Assembly: GCA_036491435.1 (NCBI GenBank)
Contig: DASXBZ010000142.1
Location: forward strand, 1 to 13,170
Direction: 5' to 3'
DNA length: 13,170 nt
DNA from: Bog-473 sp036491435
GTDB lineage: Bacteria; Actinomycetota; Acidimicrobiia; Acidimicrobiales; RAAP-2
Position 1 is the first letter of the stretch. Each line of letters starts with the position of its first letter. This document shows positions 5,728 through 12,033 of the stretch, piece after piece. A program made the translations under genes and the position numbers. Under the pieces are notes generated by a model that worked only from the letters and a program-made list of their open reading frames with translations, searched no databases and was not told the origin of the DNA.

Positions 5728-6804
5728 TCAGCGGATGGTGCCCGCCCCTGGGATGAGCGGCAGGTCCAGGGCGGTGGCCCACCCTGAGGGGAGGTCGTTG
5801 ACGGCGGGGACGGCGTTGAGCGCCCGCAGCCCGGTGGCGAGGCAGCCAGCCGCCGCGGCATCACGACCAGAGCCGTCAGTGAACCGGAACGCGGTCTCCT
5901 GCGTGATCGACGGCGTGCCTTCGATCTCCACGCGGTAGACGTCGTCCTGGGTGCCCCGGGGCCAGTCCGGCGCGGCGTCGGTGCCGACTCGGTTGATGTG
6001 CTCGAGGCAGATGCGCGCCTCTCCCTTGTACATCCCGTTGATGGTGAAGTGGATGGCTGCCACATTGCCCGGCTCGATCACACCTTTGGCGGTGGCGATG
6101 GGGACGTCGGTGACCCACTTGTCCCACGTGGTCGTGATCGCATCGAGCTCGATACCTACCGCGTGGGCCATCATCGGCACGGTGCCGCCCCACGACATGA
6201 CCAGGATGTCGGTGTGCTCGAGAAGGGGCGTGAACTCGGGCGGGCGTCCGATCCCCATCTCGTCCTCGTAGGCGCCCGTGTAGTTGAGGTAGTCGAGGAT
6301 CTCGAGGGCCTTGACCTTCCGCACCTCGGCGCAGAGTCCCATGAGAGTCATCGGGAAGAGGTCGTTGGCGAAGCCCGGGTCGATGCCGGTGGTGAAGCAG
6401 GTGGCGCCACCCTCCGCGCAGGCCTCGGTGATGGGCTCGATCCACGAGGGAGGGTTCTGCGTCATGTGCGGCCAGACCCACGGCGTCATGGCCGTCGAGC
6501 ACACGTCCACGCCGGCGCGCAGGAACGCACTGATGTCGCGGATGTTGGCGTCGGCCTGTCCCGCCGTGGGCCCGTAGTGCACGAGGGCGTCGGGACGGAG
6601 AGCGACGAGCGCGTCGAGGTCGTCCATGGCAGTGAGACCGATCGTTCCGATTCCGCAGATGTCGCCGACATCCCGGCCGACTTTGTCCTTGTCGTTGACG
6701 CCCACGCCGACCAATTCGAAATTCGGGTGACGGAGGACCTCGGGGATCACCATCTTCCCGACGAATCCCGTGCCCCAGACGACGACCCTCTTCTGCTGTG
6801 TCAT
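5728..6804 (-). CDS. NAD(P)-binding oxidoreductase, DapB/2,4-diaminopentanoate dehydrogenase-like
   Basis: This is a 358-aa cytoplasmic protein without a signal peptide. The N-terminus RVVVWGTGFVGKMVIPEVL holds a Rossmann GxGxxG (G11, G13, G16), and GVGVNDKDKVGRDVGDICG follows the second strand, as in dihydrodipicolinate-reductase-fold enzymes. Later blocks include DALVHYGPTAGQADANI, GVDVCSTAMTPWVWP, TGIDPGFANDLFPMTLMG and EILDYLNYTGAYEDEMGIG. The length and the FTTGIDPGFANDLFP-type motif fit the actinobacterial group often labelled dihydrodipicolinate reductase or NAD(P)H-dependent amine dehydrogenase, related to 2,4-diaminopentanoate dehydrogenase. The true DapB of lysine synthesis is much shorter (about 250 aa), so a lysine role is unlikely and the substrate is unknown. 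The start at 6804 is chosen because the Rossmann strand begins a few residues later; the ribosome binding site is weak (GAAG). No pathway partner is adjacent. Confidence 0.86.
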   Translation of the reverse strand: MTQQKRVVVWGTGFVGKMVIPEVLRHPNFELVGVGVNDKDKVGRDVGDICGIGTIGLTAMDDLDALVALRPDALVHYGPTAGQADANIRDISAFLRAGVDVCSTAMTPWVWPHMTQNPPSWIEPITEACAEGGATCFTTGIDPGFANDLFPMTLMGLCAEVRKVKALEILDYLNYTGAYEDEMGIGRPPEFTPLLEHTDILVMSWGGTVPMMAHAVGIELDAITTTWDKWVTDVPIATAKGVIEPGNVAAIHFTINGMYKGEARICLEHINRVGTDAAPDWPRGTQDDVYRVEIEGTPSITQETAFRFTDGSGRDAAAAGCLATGLRALNAVPAVNDLPSGWATALDLPLIPGAGTIR

Positions 6805-6893
6805 CTGGGCATCTTCGCACCGAAAGCGTCGATCACACCCGAGGGCGCAACCCAAAAGGCTTGGCCCCGGTCAGGTCGATACGCCCGGCTCAC

Positions 6894-6903
6894 TCACATG
6901 TGA
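6894..6903. promoter_or_regulatory. Perfect 10-bp palindrome TCACATGTGA
   Basis: TCACATGTGA is fully self-complementary and sits 90 bp upstream of the oxidoreductase start and about 280 bp upstream of the large secreted-protein gene. The arms resemble half-sites of dimeric helix-turn-helix regulators. A 10-bp palindrome can occur by chance, so confidence is modest. Confidence 0.35.
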
Positions 6904-6958
6904 CCGTCGGCGCCCTCTGCTCGCGCGGACATCCGAACTTTTCAAATAACCCTTGCAG

Positions 6959-7016
6959 CAACCGAAAGTCCAACGCCGGTTGTCCGTTGTTCATCGGTTG
7001 ATCATCGGTTGAGGCC
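6959..7016. promoter_or_regulatory. CGGTTG iteron cluster with 11-bp spacing (operator candidate)
   Basis: CGGTTG occurs at 6977, 6995 and 7006, with a variant CCGTTG at 6984; its reverse complement CAACCG is at 6959. The elements at 6984, 6995 and 7006 are spaced exactly 11 bases, and TCATCGGTTGA is repeated perfectly in tandem (6991-7001 and 7002-7012). Direct repeats one helical turn apart are the usual layout for OmpR/PhoB-family response regulators, which bind head-to-tail. The cluster lies about 170 bp before the large secreted-protein gene and a similar distance from the divergent oxidoreductase, so it could control either. The regulator itself is not in the window. Confidence 0.5.
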
Positions 7017-7027
7017 ACATCGTGTGG
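7015..7027. promoter_or_regulatory. Inverted repeat CCACA-TCG-TGTGG
   Basis: A perfect 5-bp inverted repeat with a 3-base centre abuts the last CGGTTG element. It could be a dimeric operator or a small hairpin. Its closeness to the iteron cluster makes regulation the likelier reading, but the element is short. Confidence 0.33.
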
Positions 7028-7182
7028 TACTCGAAACCGTGTTCAGGGGCAGGCGGAATGGTTCGTGCAAGGCGTCGCAGCGCCAGCGCCGGGCTGTCAC
7101 GCGGCTGTGAGCCAGCCGCTTCACCCCCGGAACCACAGCAGATGTGCTTGCTGATCTAGCGCAGGGCGGAAGGAGCACGATC

Positions 7183-10100
7183 GTGGGGCATTCACGACGG
7201 ATCTTCATGACGGTGGCCGTGGCGGTACTGGCGGCATCCGGGTCGGTGATCGGTACGGGCGCTGCATTCGCCGCAGGCGGTGGGAGCGGGGTGAGCGTCA
7301 TCGCCTTCGACCAGTGCGCCAACGGTGCGCCGGGAACTGTCCCGACCACCCAGTGCAACAGCGGCTGGGGCAACGGTGACCTCAACCAGTCCAACTCCCA
7401 GTACGCCGAGGAGCAGGTGGTGCCCCAGCGCGCCGTGCTGTCGGTGGGCAGCGGCGCGCACAGCATCACGCTGCAATGGCAGGACCGGAAGGGCTCGGGA
7501 CCCGCGCACGCCTACGACTCGCTGGCGACGTGGAACTACACCGAGACGACGGCCGACCCCTGCCAGGGTCTCTCGTCGTGTCCCGCGGCCAGTCCGGCCA
7601 CGCCGAGCACGTTGGCCATCCCCATGGACAACACCGCGGTACCGCCGTGCTCGCCTGCAGGGTGCAGCGACATCACCTCGGCGCATCAGCTGTCGGGTCA
7701 GAACTTCGTCCTCTACGGAGGATCGCTGACCACGACCAGCGGCTACACCCACACCGCGGCTTCGAGCCCCGGGAGTGACGACTACACGAGCATCACGATC
7801 AACTACACGACCGCCAACGCCACTTCGGTGGAGTTCCTCTACGGAGGCCACTTGGCCGGATCGACCGAGCCCGGCGGCTGGGGGACCCCCTACGGAGCGG
7901 GCGACATCAACGGCGGCCCCTACCACCAGATCCTCGCGGCAGCTGACGGGTCCTCGATCGGCAACCGCTCGAACAACATCCAGGCCAACGCAATCCTCGG
8001 CCCGGCCTCCTTCACTATCGCCAAGACGGCCACCCCGAATCCGGCGGCGCCCGGTGCGACGGTGACCTACACGATCACCGTGACCAACAACGGCGCGTCC
8101 GCCGGGTCGACCACCTTCATCGACACCAACGACAGCCGGGTGACGAACATCTCGGCCGTGACGGCCTCCGACGGCGGAAGCTGCACCGAGTCGGGCGCGA
8201 CCATCACCTGTACGACGGGCTCGATCAATCCCGGAAGCAGCGAGACGTTCACCTATACGGCGCAGATGCCGACCTCCTTCGGGAGTGGCGCGGGCACGGG
8301 CGGATGCCCGCCGGGCGAGTTCCCCGTCGCCAACACCGCCACCTTGGCGAACGGCCAGCAGGCCGGCACGACCGTGTGCGTGACCGCCTCGGCGACATTC
8401 AGCATCACCAAGACGGCCAACCCGACGACGGCGAGCCCCGGCCAATCCGTGACCTACACGATCACCGTCACCAACAACGGCACGGCCGCCGGCTCGACCA
8501 CCTTCACCGACACCAACGACCCCAACGTCACCGACGTGACGTTCGTGGGATCGAACCCGAGCGGGGGGACCTGCAGCGCGGTGAACGGCACGACCAACCT
8601 CAGCTGCACGACCAGCTCGATCAATCCCGGTGGGAGCCAGGTCTTCACCGTCACCGCGAACATGCCCACCTCCTTCACGGGCACGCCCGGGGCGGGTTGT
8701 GGTCCGAACCAGTTCCCGGTGGTCGACATCGTCACCCTCAACGGCGGCGGCTCGAGCGGTGCGACGGTGTGCGTCAACGCCTCCCCGTCGTTCACCATCT
8801 CGAAGGTGGCGAGCACGAACTCCGCCACGCCCGGTCAAAAGGTGACCTACACGATCACGGTCACCAACAACGGGAGCGCTCCGGGTTCGACCAACTTCAC
8901 GGACGTCAACGACCCCAACGTCACCGCCGTGACCTTCGTCGGGTCCAACCCGACCGGAGGGACCTGCACCCCGGTCAGCGGCACGACCAACCTCAACTGC
9001 GCCACCAGCTCCATCAACCCCAACGCCAGCCAGGTCTTCACCGTGACCGCGAACATGCCGACGAGCTTCTCGGGCACCCCCGGAGGTTCGCCGTGCGGCC
9101 CCAACCAGTTCCCGGTGGTCGACACCGTCACCCTGACGGGGGGCGGGAGCAGCGGCGCCACGGTGTGCGTGACGGCCACGCCGGGCTTCGTCATCACCAA
9201 GACGGCCAACCCGACCACGGCCAGTCCGGGCCAGCAGGTGACCTACACCATCACTGTCGCCAACGACGGCACCGCGAGCGGGTCCACCAGCTTCACCGAC
9301 GACAACGACCCCAACGTTACCAACGTGACCTTCGTCGGCTCGAGCCCGCACGGTGGCAACTGCACCCCGGTCAGCGGCACGACGGACCTGAACTGCACCA
9401 CCAGCACGATCAAGGCCGGGAACAGCCAGGTCTTCACCGTCACGGTGAACATGCCCACGACCTTCTCGGGCCTCCCGGGACAGCAACCGTGCGGTCCCAA
9501 CCAGTTCCCGGTCGTCGACACCGTCACCCTGAACGGGGGCGGGACCGGCGGCGCCACGGTGTGCGTGAACGCAACGCCGAACCTGGTCATCACCAAGACC
9601 GCCAGCCCGACCAGCACGACTCCGGGCGGCACGGTGACCTACACCATCACGGTCACCAACAAGGGCTCGGCACCGGGTGCGACGTCCTTCACCGACTCGA
9701 GCAGCCCGCAGCCTCAGAGCATCTCGGCGGTGACGGTGTCCGGTGGAACGGGCACCTGCACCGAGAACGGCACCACCATCTCCTGCTCCACCGCGCCTCT
9801 CGCGGCGGGCCAGGTCGAGACGTTCACCTACACCGCGGTGATGCCGGCCTCGTTCGGTGGCACCTCGGGCGGCGGAGGCTGCAACCCGGGACAGTTCCCG
9901 GTTGTGAACACCGTCGACCCCACGACCGTCGGGGTCTCGTCCACTTCCTCGACCGAATGCGTGTCGGCCTCTCCGAACCTGACGCTGGCCAAGTCGGCGG
10001 CCCTGTTCAGCAGTGCCGGCAACCCGATCTTCCCGCCGGCGACCACGGGTGACGACATCGTCTACACGCTCACGTACGGGAACACCGGACCGGCGCCCGC

Positions 10101-11793
10101 CAACGGGACCGTCATCACCGACACGATCCCGGCCGGGACCGCATTCGTCGGCTGCTCCGGCGGCTGCAGCACCAGCGGGAACCCGGTGTCCGGGGTGACC
10201 TGGAACATCGGCACCGTCCCGGCCAACACCACCGGGCTGACCGTCACGCTCACCGTCCAGATTGTCACGGTCACGAGCTGCAGCATCAGCAACACCGCCG
10301 ACATCTCGAGCCCCGACTTCACCCCGCCTGGCGGCAAGGCGGGCGGTCAGCTGCCCGCGACCGCCGCAGTCGGCGCGGTGGCCGGTCCAAACCCGGCCGG
10401 AGCGAATGCGTCCGGTGCGGCGATCGACGCGTACGTCAACGTGCTCGGCCTCCTCACCACATTGATTCCCAACCCACCCACGCACTCCGCGCAGGGCGGC
10501 ATCGGTGACAGCTCGGCCAGCAACACGGTCGTGAACGTGAACGTGCCATCGGTCCTGACGGCCAATCTCCTCACCACGTCCAACCACGCGAAGGTGGTGG
10601 GCGGGGCCGGCGCGGCCGCCACCGACCGCGCCACGTCGGAGACCGCGGGGGTCTGCGTGTTGCCGGTGGCCGGACTGTGCACCGTGAAGGCGGATGCGGT
10701 GGTGGCCAACGCCGAGACCACGGCAACCGCCACCGGCGCATCGATCAGCGACGCCGGATCGACCTTCGCCAAACTCCAGGTCCTGGGCCTCGCAAAGGTC
10801 AACGTGGCGCCGAACACGTGCATCGCGCTACCGAGCCTGCTCTTCGGGCCTGGTTCCTTCGTCGGCCTGGAAGTGGAGGGTCCGGCAGCGGGCGGTGGGC
10901 TCCCGACGACCTGCCCACCCTCGGGTCGCACCGGGAAGGCGGGGCTCACGACCATCAACGGCGTGCCCGCCTACGCAGCCGACCTCACGGTGGCGATGAT
11001 CGATGTCCACGTCACCAAACTGTTGGGGCTGGGCGCCGTCGACCTCGTCGTCTCACAGGCGACGGCCCACTCCGACTTCCCGCCGCTCGCCCCGAACTGC
11101 GGCGCGACGACGACCCAGTCGGTCAGTGGATCCGCCTTCATCGCATCGGAGGACACGCTTCCGCCGATCCTGCCGGCCCAGGTCGGCTACGTGAGCATCC
11201 CACCCTCGGGCGGGAGCGACTTCCAGGGATTGACCGCCCTGGCGTTCCCGGGCGGTGCGCTGTTGCGGGGAGCCGCGGCGGCCAGCGACACCACCGGGGC
11301 GCTCACTGCGACGTCGAGCAAATCGGATAGCACGGCCCAAGTGGCCAACGTATGCATTCTGCCGGTCGTGGGAGCCATTGGACCCCCGGGGCCGTCAACC
11401 TGCACGATCTATGCCGGCCTGGCCAAGTCCGTGTCCTCAAGCGTCGCCAACGCGGCGGGCGCCTTGTCGGCGCAATCCGATGCGGCCAACGGGAACGTCT
11501 TCGGTGCGACACAGTTCCTCAACCTGAGCATCGGCGGCCATGCCTTGACGCTGCCGGTGACACCGAACACTTCCCTCCTGCCGGCCGGGCTGCCGATTGC
11601 GATCATCCTGGACCAGGAGACGTGCGACAACGGCGGGCTGACGTTTACGGGCACGTGCGGCGGCCTGGGTCAGACGCACAGCGGGCTGACCGTCACGGCT
11701 ATTCACGTCATCCTGCTCGGCCCGCTGGACGGCCTGCCGATCGGGGCCGACATCAAGGTGGCGCAAGCGCACTCCGACGCCACCTTCGGATGA
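7183..11793 (+). CDS. Large secreted DUF11-repeat protein with duplicated C-terminal region
   Basis: This 1536-aa exported protein starts at GTG 7183, seven bases after GGAAGGAG, and that start begins a clean signal peptide (RR near the N-terminus, hydrophobic core, GAAFAA cleaved near residue 31). Residues about 35-275 form an unassigned domain with blocks such as CNSGWGNGDLNQSNSQYAEE and GPAHAYDSLATWNYTE. From residue 277 come five DUF11-type Ig-like repeats of 129-132 aa, each carrying a form of ITKTANPTTASPGQ followed by VTYTITVTNNG and four cysteines, then a divergent sixth (about 933-1043). Residues about 1078-1536 are two diverged copies of one unit resembling choice-of-anchor-P proteins of Actinobacteria; both hold VCVLPV/VCILPV and end in AHSD. 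There is no LPXTG motif or C-terminal membrane helix, so the anchoring mode is unknown. The composition is rich in Thr, Ser, Gly and Asn. A surface stalk or adhesin role is inferred. Confidence 0.92.
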   Translation: MGHSRRIFMTVAVAVLAASGSVIGTGAAFAAGGGSGVSVIAFDQCANGAPGTVPTTQCNSGWGNGDLNQSNSQYAEEQVVPQRAVLSVGSGAHSITLQWQDRKGSGPAHAYDSLATWNYTETTADPCQGLSSCPAASPATPSTLAIPMDNTAVPPCSPAGCSDITSAHQLSGQNFVLYGGSLTTTSGYTHTAASSPGSDDYTSITINYTTANATSVEFLYGGHLAGSTEPGGWGTPYGAGDINGGPYHQILAAADGSSIGNRSNNIQANAILGPASFTIAKTATPNPAAPGATVTYTITVTNNGASAGSTTFIDTNDSRVTNISAVTASDGGSCTESGATITCTTGSINPGSSETFTYTAQMPTSFGSGAGTGGCPPGEFPVANTATLANGQQAGTTVCVTASATFSITKTANPTTASPGQSVTYTITVTNNGTAAGSTTFTDTNDPNVTDVTFVGSNPSGGTCSAVNGTTNLSCTTSSINPGGSQVFTVTANMPTSFTGTPGAGCGPNQFPVVDIVTLNGGGSSGATVCVNASPSFTISKVASTNSATPGQKVTYTITVTNNGSAPGSTNFTDVNDPNVTAVTFVGSNPTGGTCTPVSGTTNLNCATSSINPNASQVFTVTANMPTSFSGTPGGSPCGPNQFPVVDTVTLTGGGSSGATVCVTATPGFVITKTANPTTASPGQQVTYTITVANDGTASGSTSFTDDNDPNVTNVTFVGSSPHGGNCTPVSGTTDLNCTTSTIKAGNSQVFTVTVNMPTTFSGLPGQQPCGPNQFPVVDTVTLNGGGTGGATVCVNATPNLVITKTASPTSTTPGGTVTYTITVTNKGSAPGATSFTDSSSPQPQSISAVTVSGGTGTCTENGTTISCSTAPLAAGQVETFTYTAVMPASFGGTSGGGGCNPGQFPVVNTVDPTTVGVSSTSSTECVSASPNLTLAKSAALFSSAGNPIFPPATTGDDIVYTLTYGNTGPAPANGTVITDTIPAGTAFVGCSGGCSTSGNPVSGVTWNIGTVPANTTGLTVTLTVQIVTVTSCSISNTADISSPDFTPPGGKAGGQLPATAAVGAVAGPNPAGANASGAAIDAYVNVLGLLTTLIPNPPTHSAQGGIGDSSASNTVVNVNVPSVLTANLLTTSNHAKVVGGAGAAATDRATSETAGVCVLPVAGLCTVKADAVVANAETTATATGASISDAGSTFAKLQVLGLAKVNVAPNTCIALPSLLFGPGSFVGLEVEGPAAGGGLPTTCPPSGRTGKAGLTTINGVPAYAADLTVAMIDVHVTKLLGLGAVDLVVSQATAHSDFPPLAPNCGATTTQSVSGSAFIASEDTLPPILPAQVGYVSIPPSGGSDFQGLTALAFPGGALLRGAAAASDTTGALTATSSKSDSTAQVANVCILPVVGAIGPPGPSTCTIYAGLAKSVSSSVANAAGALSAQSDAANGNVFGATQFLNLSIGGHALTLPVTPNTSLLPAGLPIAIILDQETCDNGGLTFTGTCGGLGQTHSGLTVTAIHVILLGPLDGLPIGADIKVAQAHSDATFG
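8011..9978 (+). repeat. Five tandem 387-396-bp DUF11-type repeats
   Basis: Equivalent codons opening each unit fall at 8011, 8398, 8791, 9187 and 9583, and a more distant sixth unit opens at 9979, giving periods of 387, 393, 396, 396 and 396 bases. The stretch coding VTYTITVTNNG is close to identical in all five. Units 2, 3 and 4 share QVFTVTANMPTSF or a near copy and a 12-residue cysteine loop. Units 1 and 5 share ETFTYTA and a 10-residue cysteine loop. All five finish with a Cys-Pro/Gly block containing FPVV or FPVA and a closing TVCV or TECV. Confidence 0.93.
10414..11790 (+). repeat. Diverged internal duplication in the C-terminal third
   Basis: Copy A (about 10414-11075) and copy B (about 11125-11790) share landmarks in the same order. 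These are an Ala/Ser/Thr-rich stretch, GVCVLPVAGLCTV versus NVCILPVVG with a later STCTI, an Ala/Ser/Asn stretch, VLGLAKVNVAPNTCIALP versus FLNLSIGGHALTLPVTPNTS, and a final segment ending ATAHSD versus AQAHSD. Identity is low outside these points, so the duplication is old. The pattern resembles the choice-of-anchor-P family. Confidence 0.7.
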
Positions 11794-11798
11794 TTTGA

Positions 11799-11838
11799 TC
11801 GTTGTCGGGAGTCCCGGGTCAGGGACTCCCGACAACGA
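11799..11838 (+). terminator. Perfect 17-bp stem-loop terminator
   Basis: The arms 11799-11815 and 11822-11838 are exact reverse complements over 17 bp, with a 6-base loop (GGGTCA). The hairpin begins five bases after the TGA of the 1536-aa gene. There is no T-tract after it, as is common for actinobacterial hairpin terminators. It should separate the long gene from the phosphatase gene downstream, or protect the 3' end of the long mRNA. Confidence 0.85.
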
Positions 11839-11966
11839 GGTCCGGGTCGCTCCATCTTCGCCACGGGCGATGCCCCCTCTTTGGCGTCGCTCACTGCAGC
11901 GGGAACACACCCGTAGCGTTCGCTGAATTTCACCTGTGGGAAATGCGGCCGTCACCGAATGGTCGA

Positions 11967-11998
11967 GAACTGTTCGAACTCGCTTCATACGCTCCGTC
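11967..11998 (+). promoter_or_regulatory. Overlapping GAAC/GTTC palindromes, possible promoter or operator
   Basis: GAAC-T-GTTC (11967-11975) overlaps GTTCGAAC (11972-11979), a perfect 8-bp palindrome, 55-67 bp before the phosphatase start. A GAAC at 11976-11979 followed after 15 bases by CGTC (11995-11998) could also be read as an ECF-sigma promoter. The elements are short and the readings exclude each other, so this is weak. Confidence 0.25.
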
Positions 11999-12033
11999 GG
12001 GTCAAGGGGAACGAGCCCGATAAAGGAGCGAAC

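Larger units (their letters stand above)
6805..7182. other. 378-bp divergent intergenic region
   Basis: This region separates the oxidoreductase start (minus) from the large repeat protein start (plus). I see no protein-coding frame with a ribosome binding site and no tRNA-like fold. It does hold a perfect 10-bp palindrome (6894-6903), a cluster of CGGTTG elements (6959-7016), a small inverted repeat (7015-7027) and a GCGGCT/AGCCGC hairpin (7101-7119). An AAGGAG ribosome binding site lies seven bases before the GTG at 7183. I cannot identify a confident -35/-10 pair on either strand. About 155 bases lie between the operator-like cluster and the plus-strand start, enough for a promoter and a structured leader, though I do not recognise a known riboswitch. 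Confidence 0.7.

Noticed and set aside
7101..7119. Riboswitch in the leader of the long gene, based on the GCGGCT/AGCCGC hairpin
   Set aside because: A single 6-bp stem with a 7-base loop; I could not match the leader to any riboswitch consensus I know, including the c-di-AMP type found before actinobacterial wall genes.
7144..7182. Upstream GTG start for the long secreted protein
   Set aside because: No ribosome binding site and it adds a non-signal segment; GTG at 7183 follows GGAAGGAG at seven bases.
8011..9978. CRISPR or mobile-element explanation for the regular repeats
   Set aside because: The 387-396-bp period is in frame with a protein repeat, with no spacer structure, terminal inverted repeats or transposase.
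8304..10052. A 582-codon plus-strand open frame inside the repeat gene, rich in His, Arg and Gln
   Set aside because: It lies in another frame of the DUF11 repeats and merely mirrors their periodicity; no ribosome binding site or domain.
7192..10587. A 1131-codon open frame on the minus strand, antisense to the repeat protein
   Set aside because: It is a by-product of high-GC codon bias opposite a repetitive gene. The translation is Arg/Gly/Val/Asp-rich without domain features, and the plus-strand gene has a signal peptide, ribosome binding site and recognisable repeats.
11700..11793. LPXTG sortase signal or membrane anchor at the end of the long protein
   Set aside because: The protein ends AQAHSDATFG with no LPXTG, hydrophobic helix or basic tail.
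11967..11979. LexA/SOS box reading of GAAC...GTTC before the phosphatase gene
   Set aside because: The actinobacterial LexA box needs four bases between GAAC and GTTC; here there is only one, and the gene is not a repair gene.
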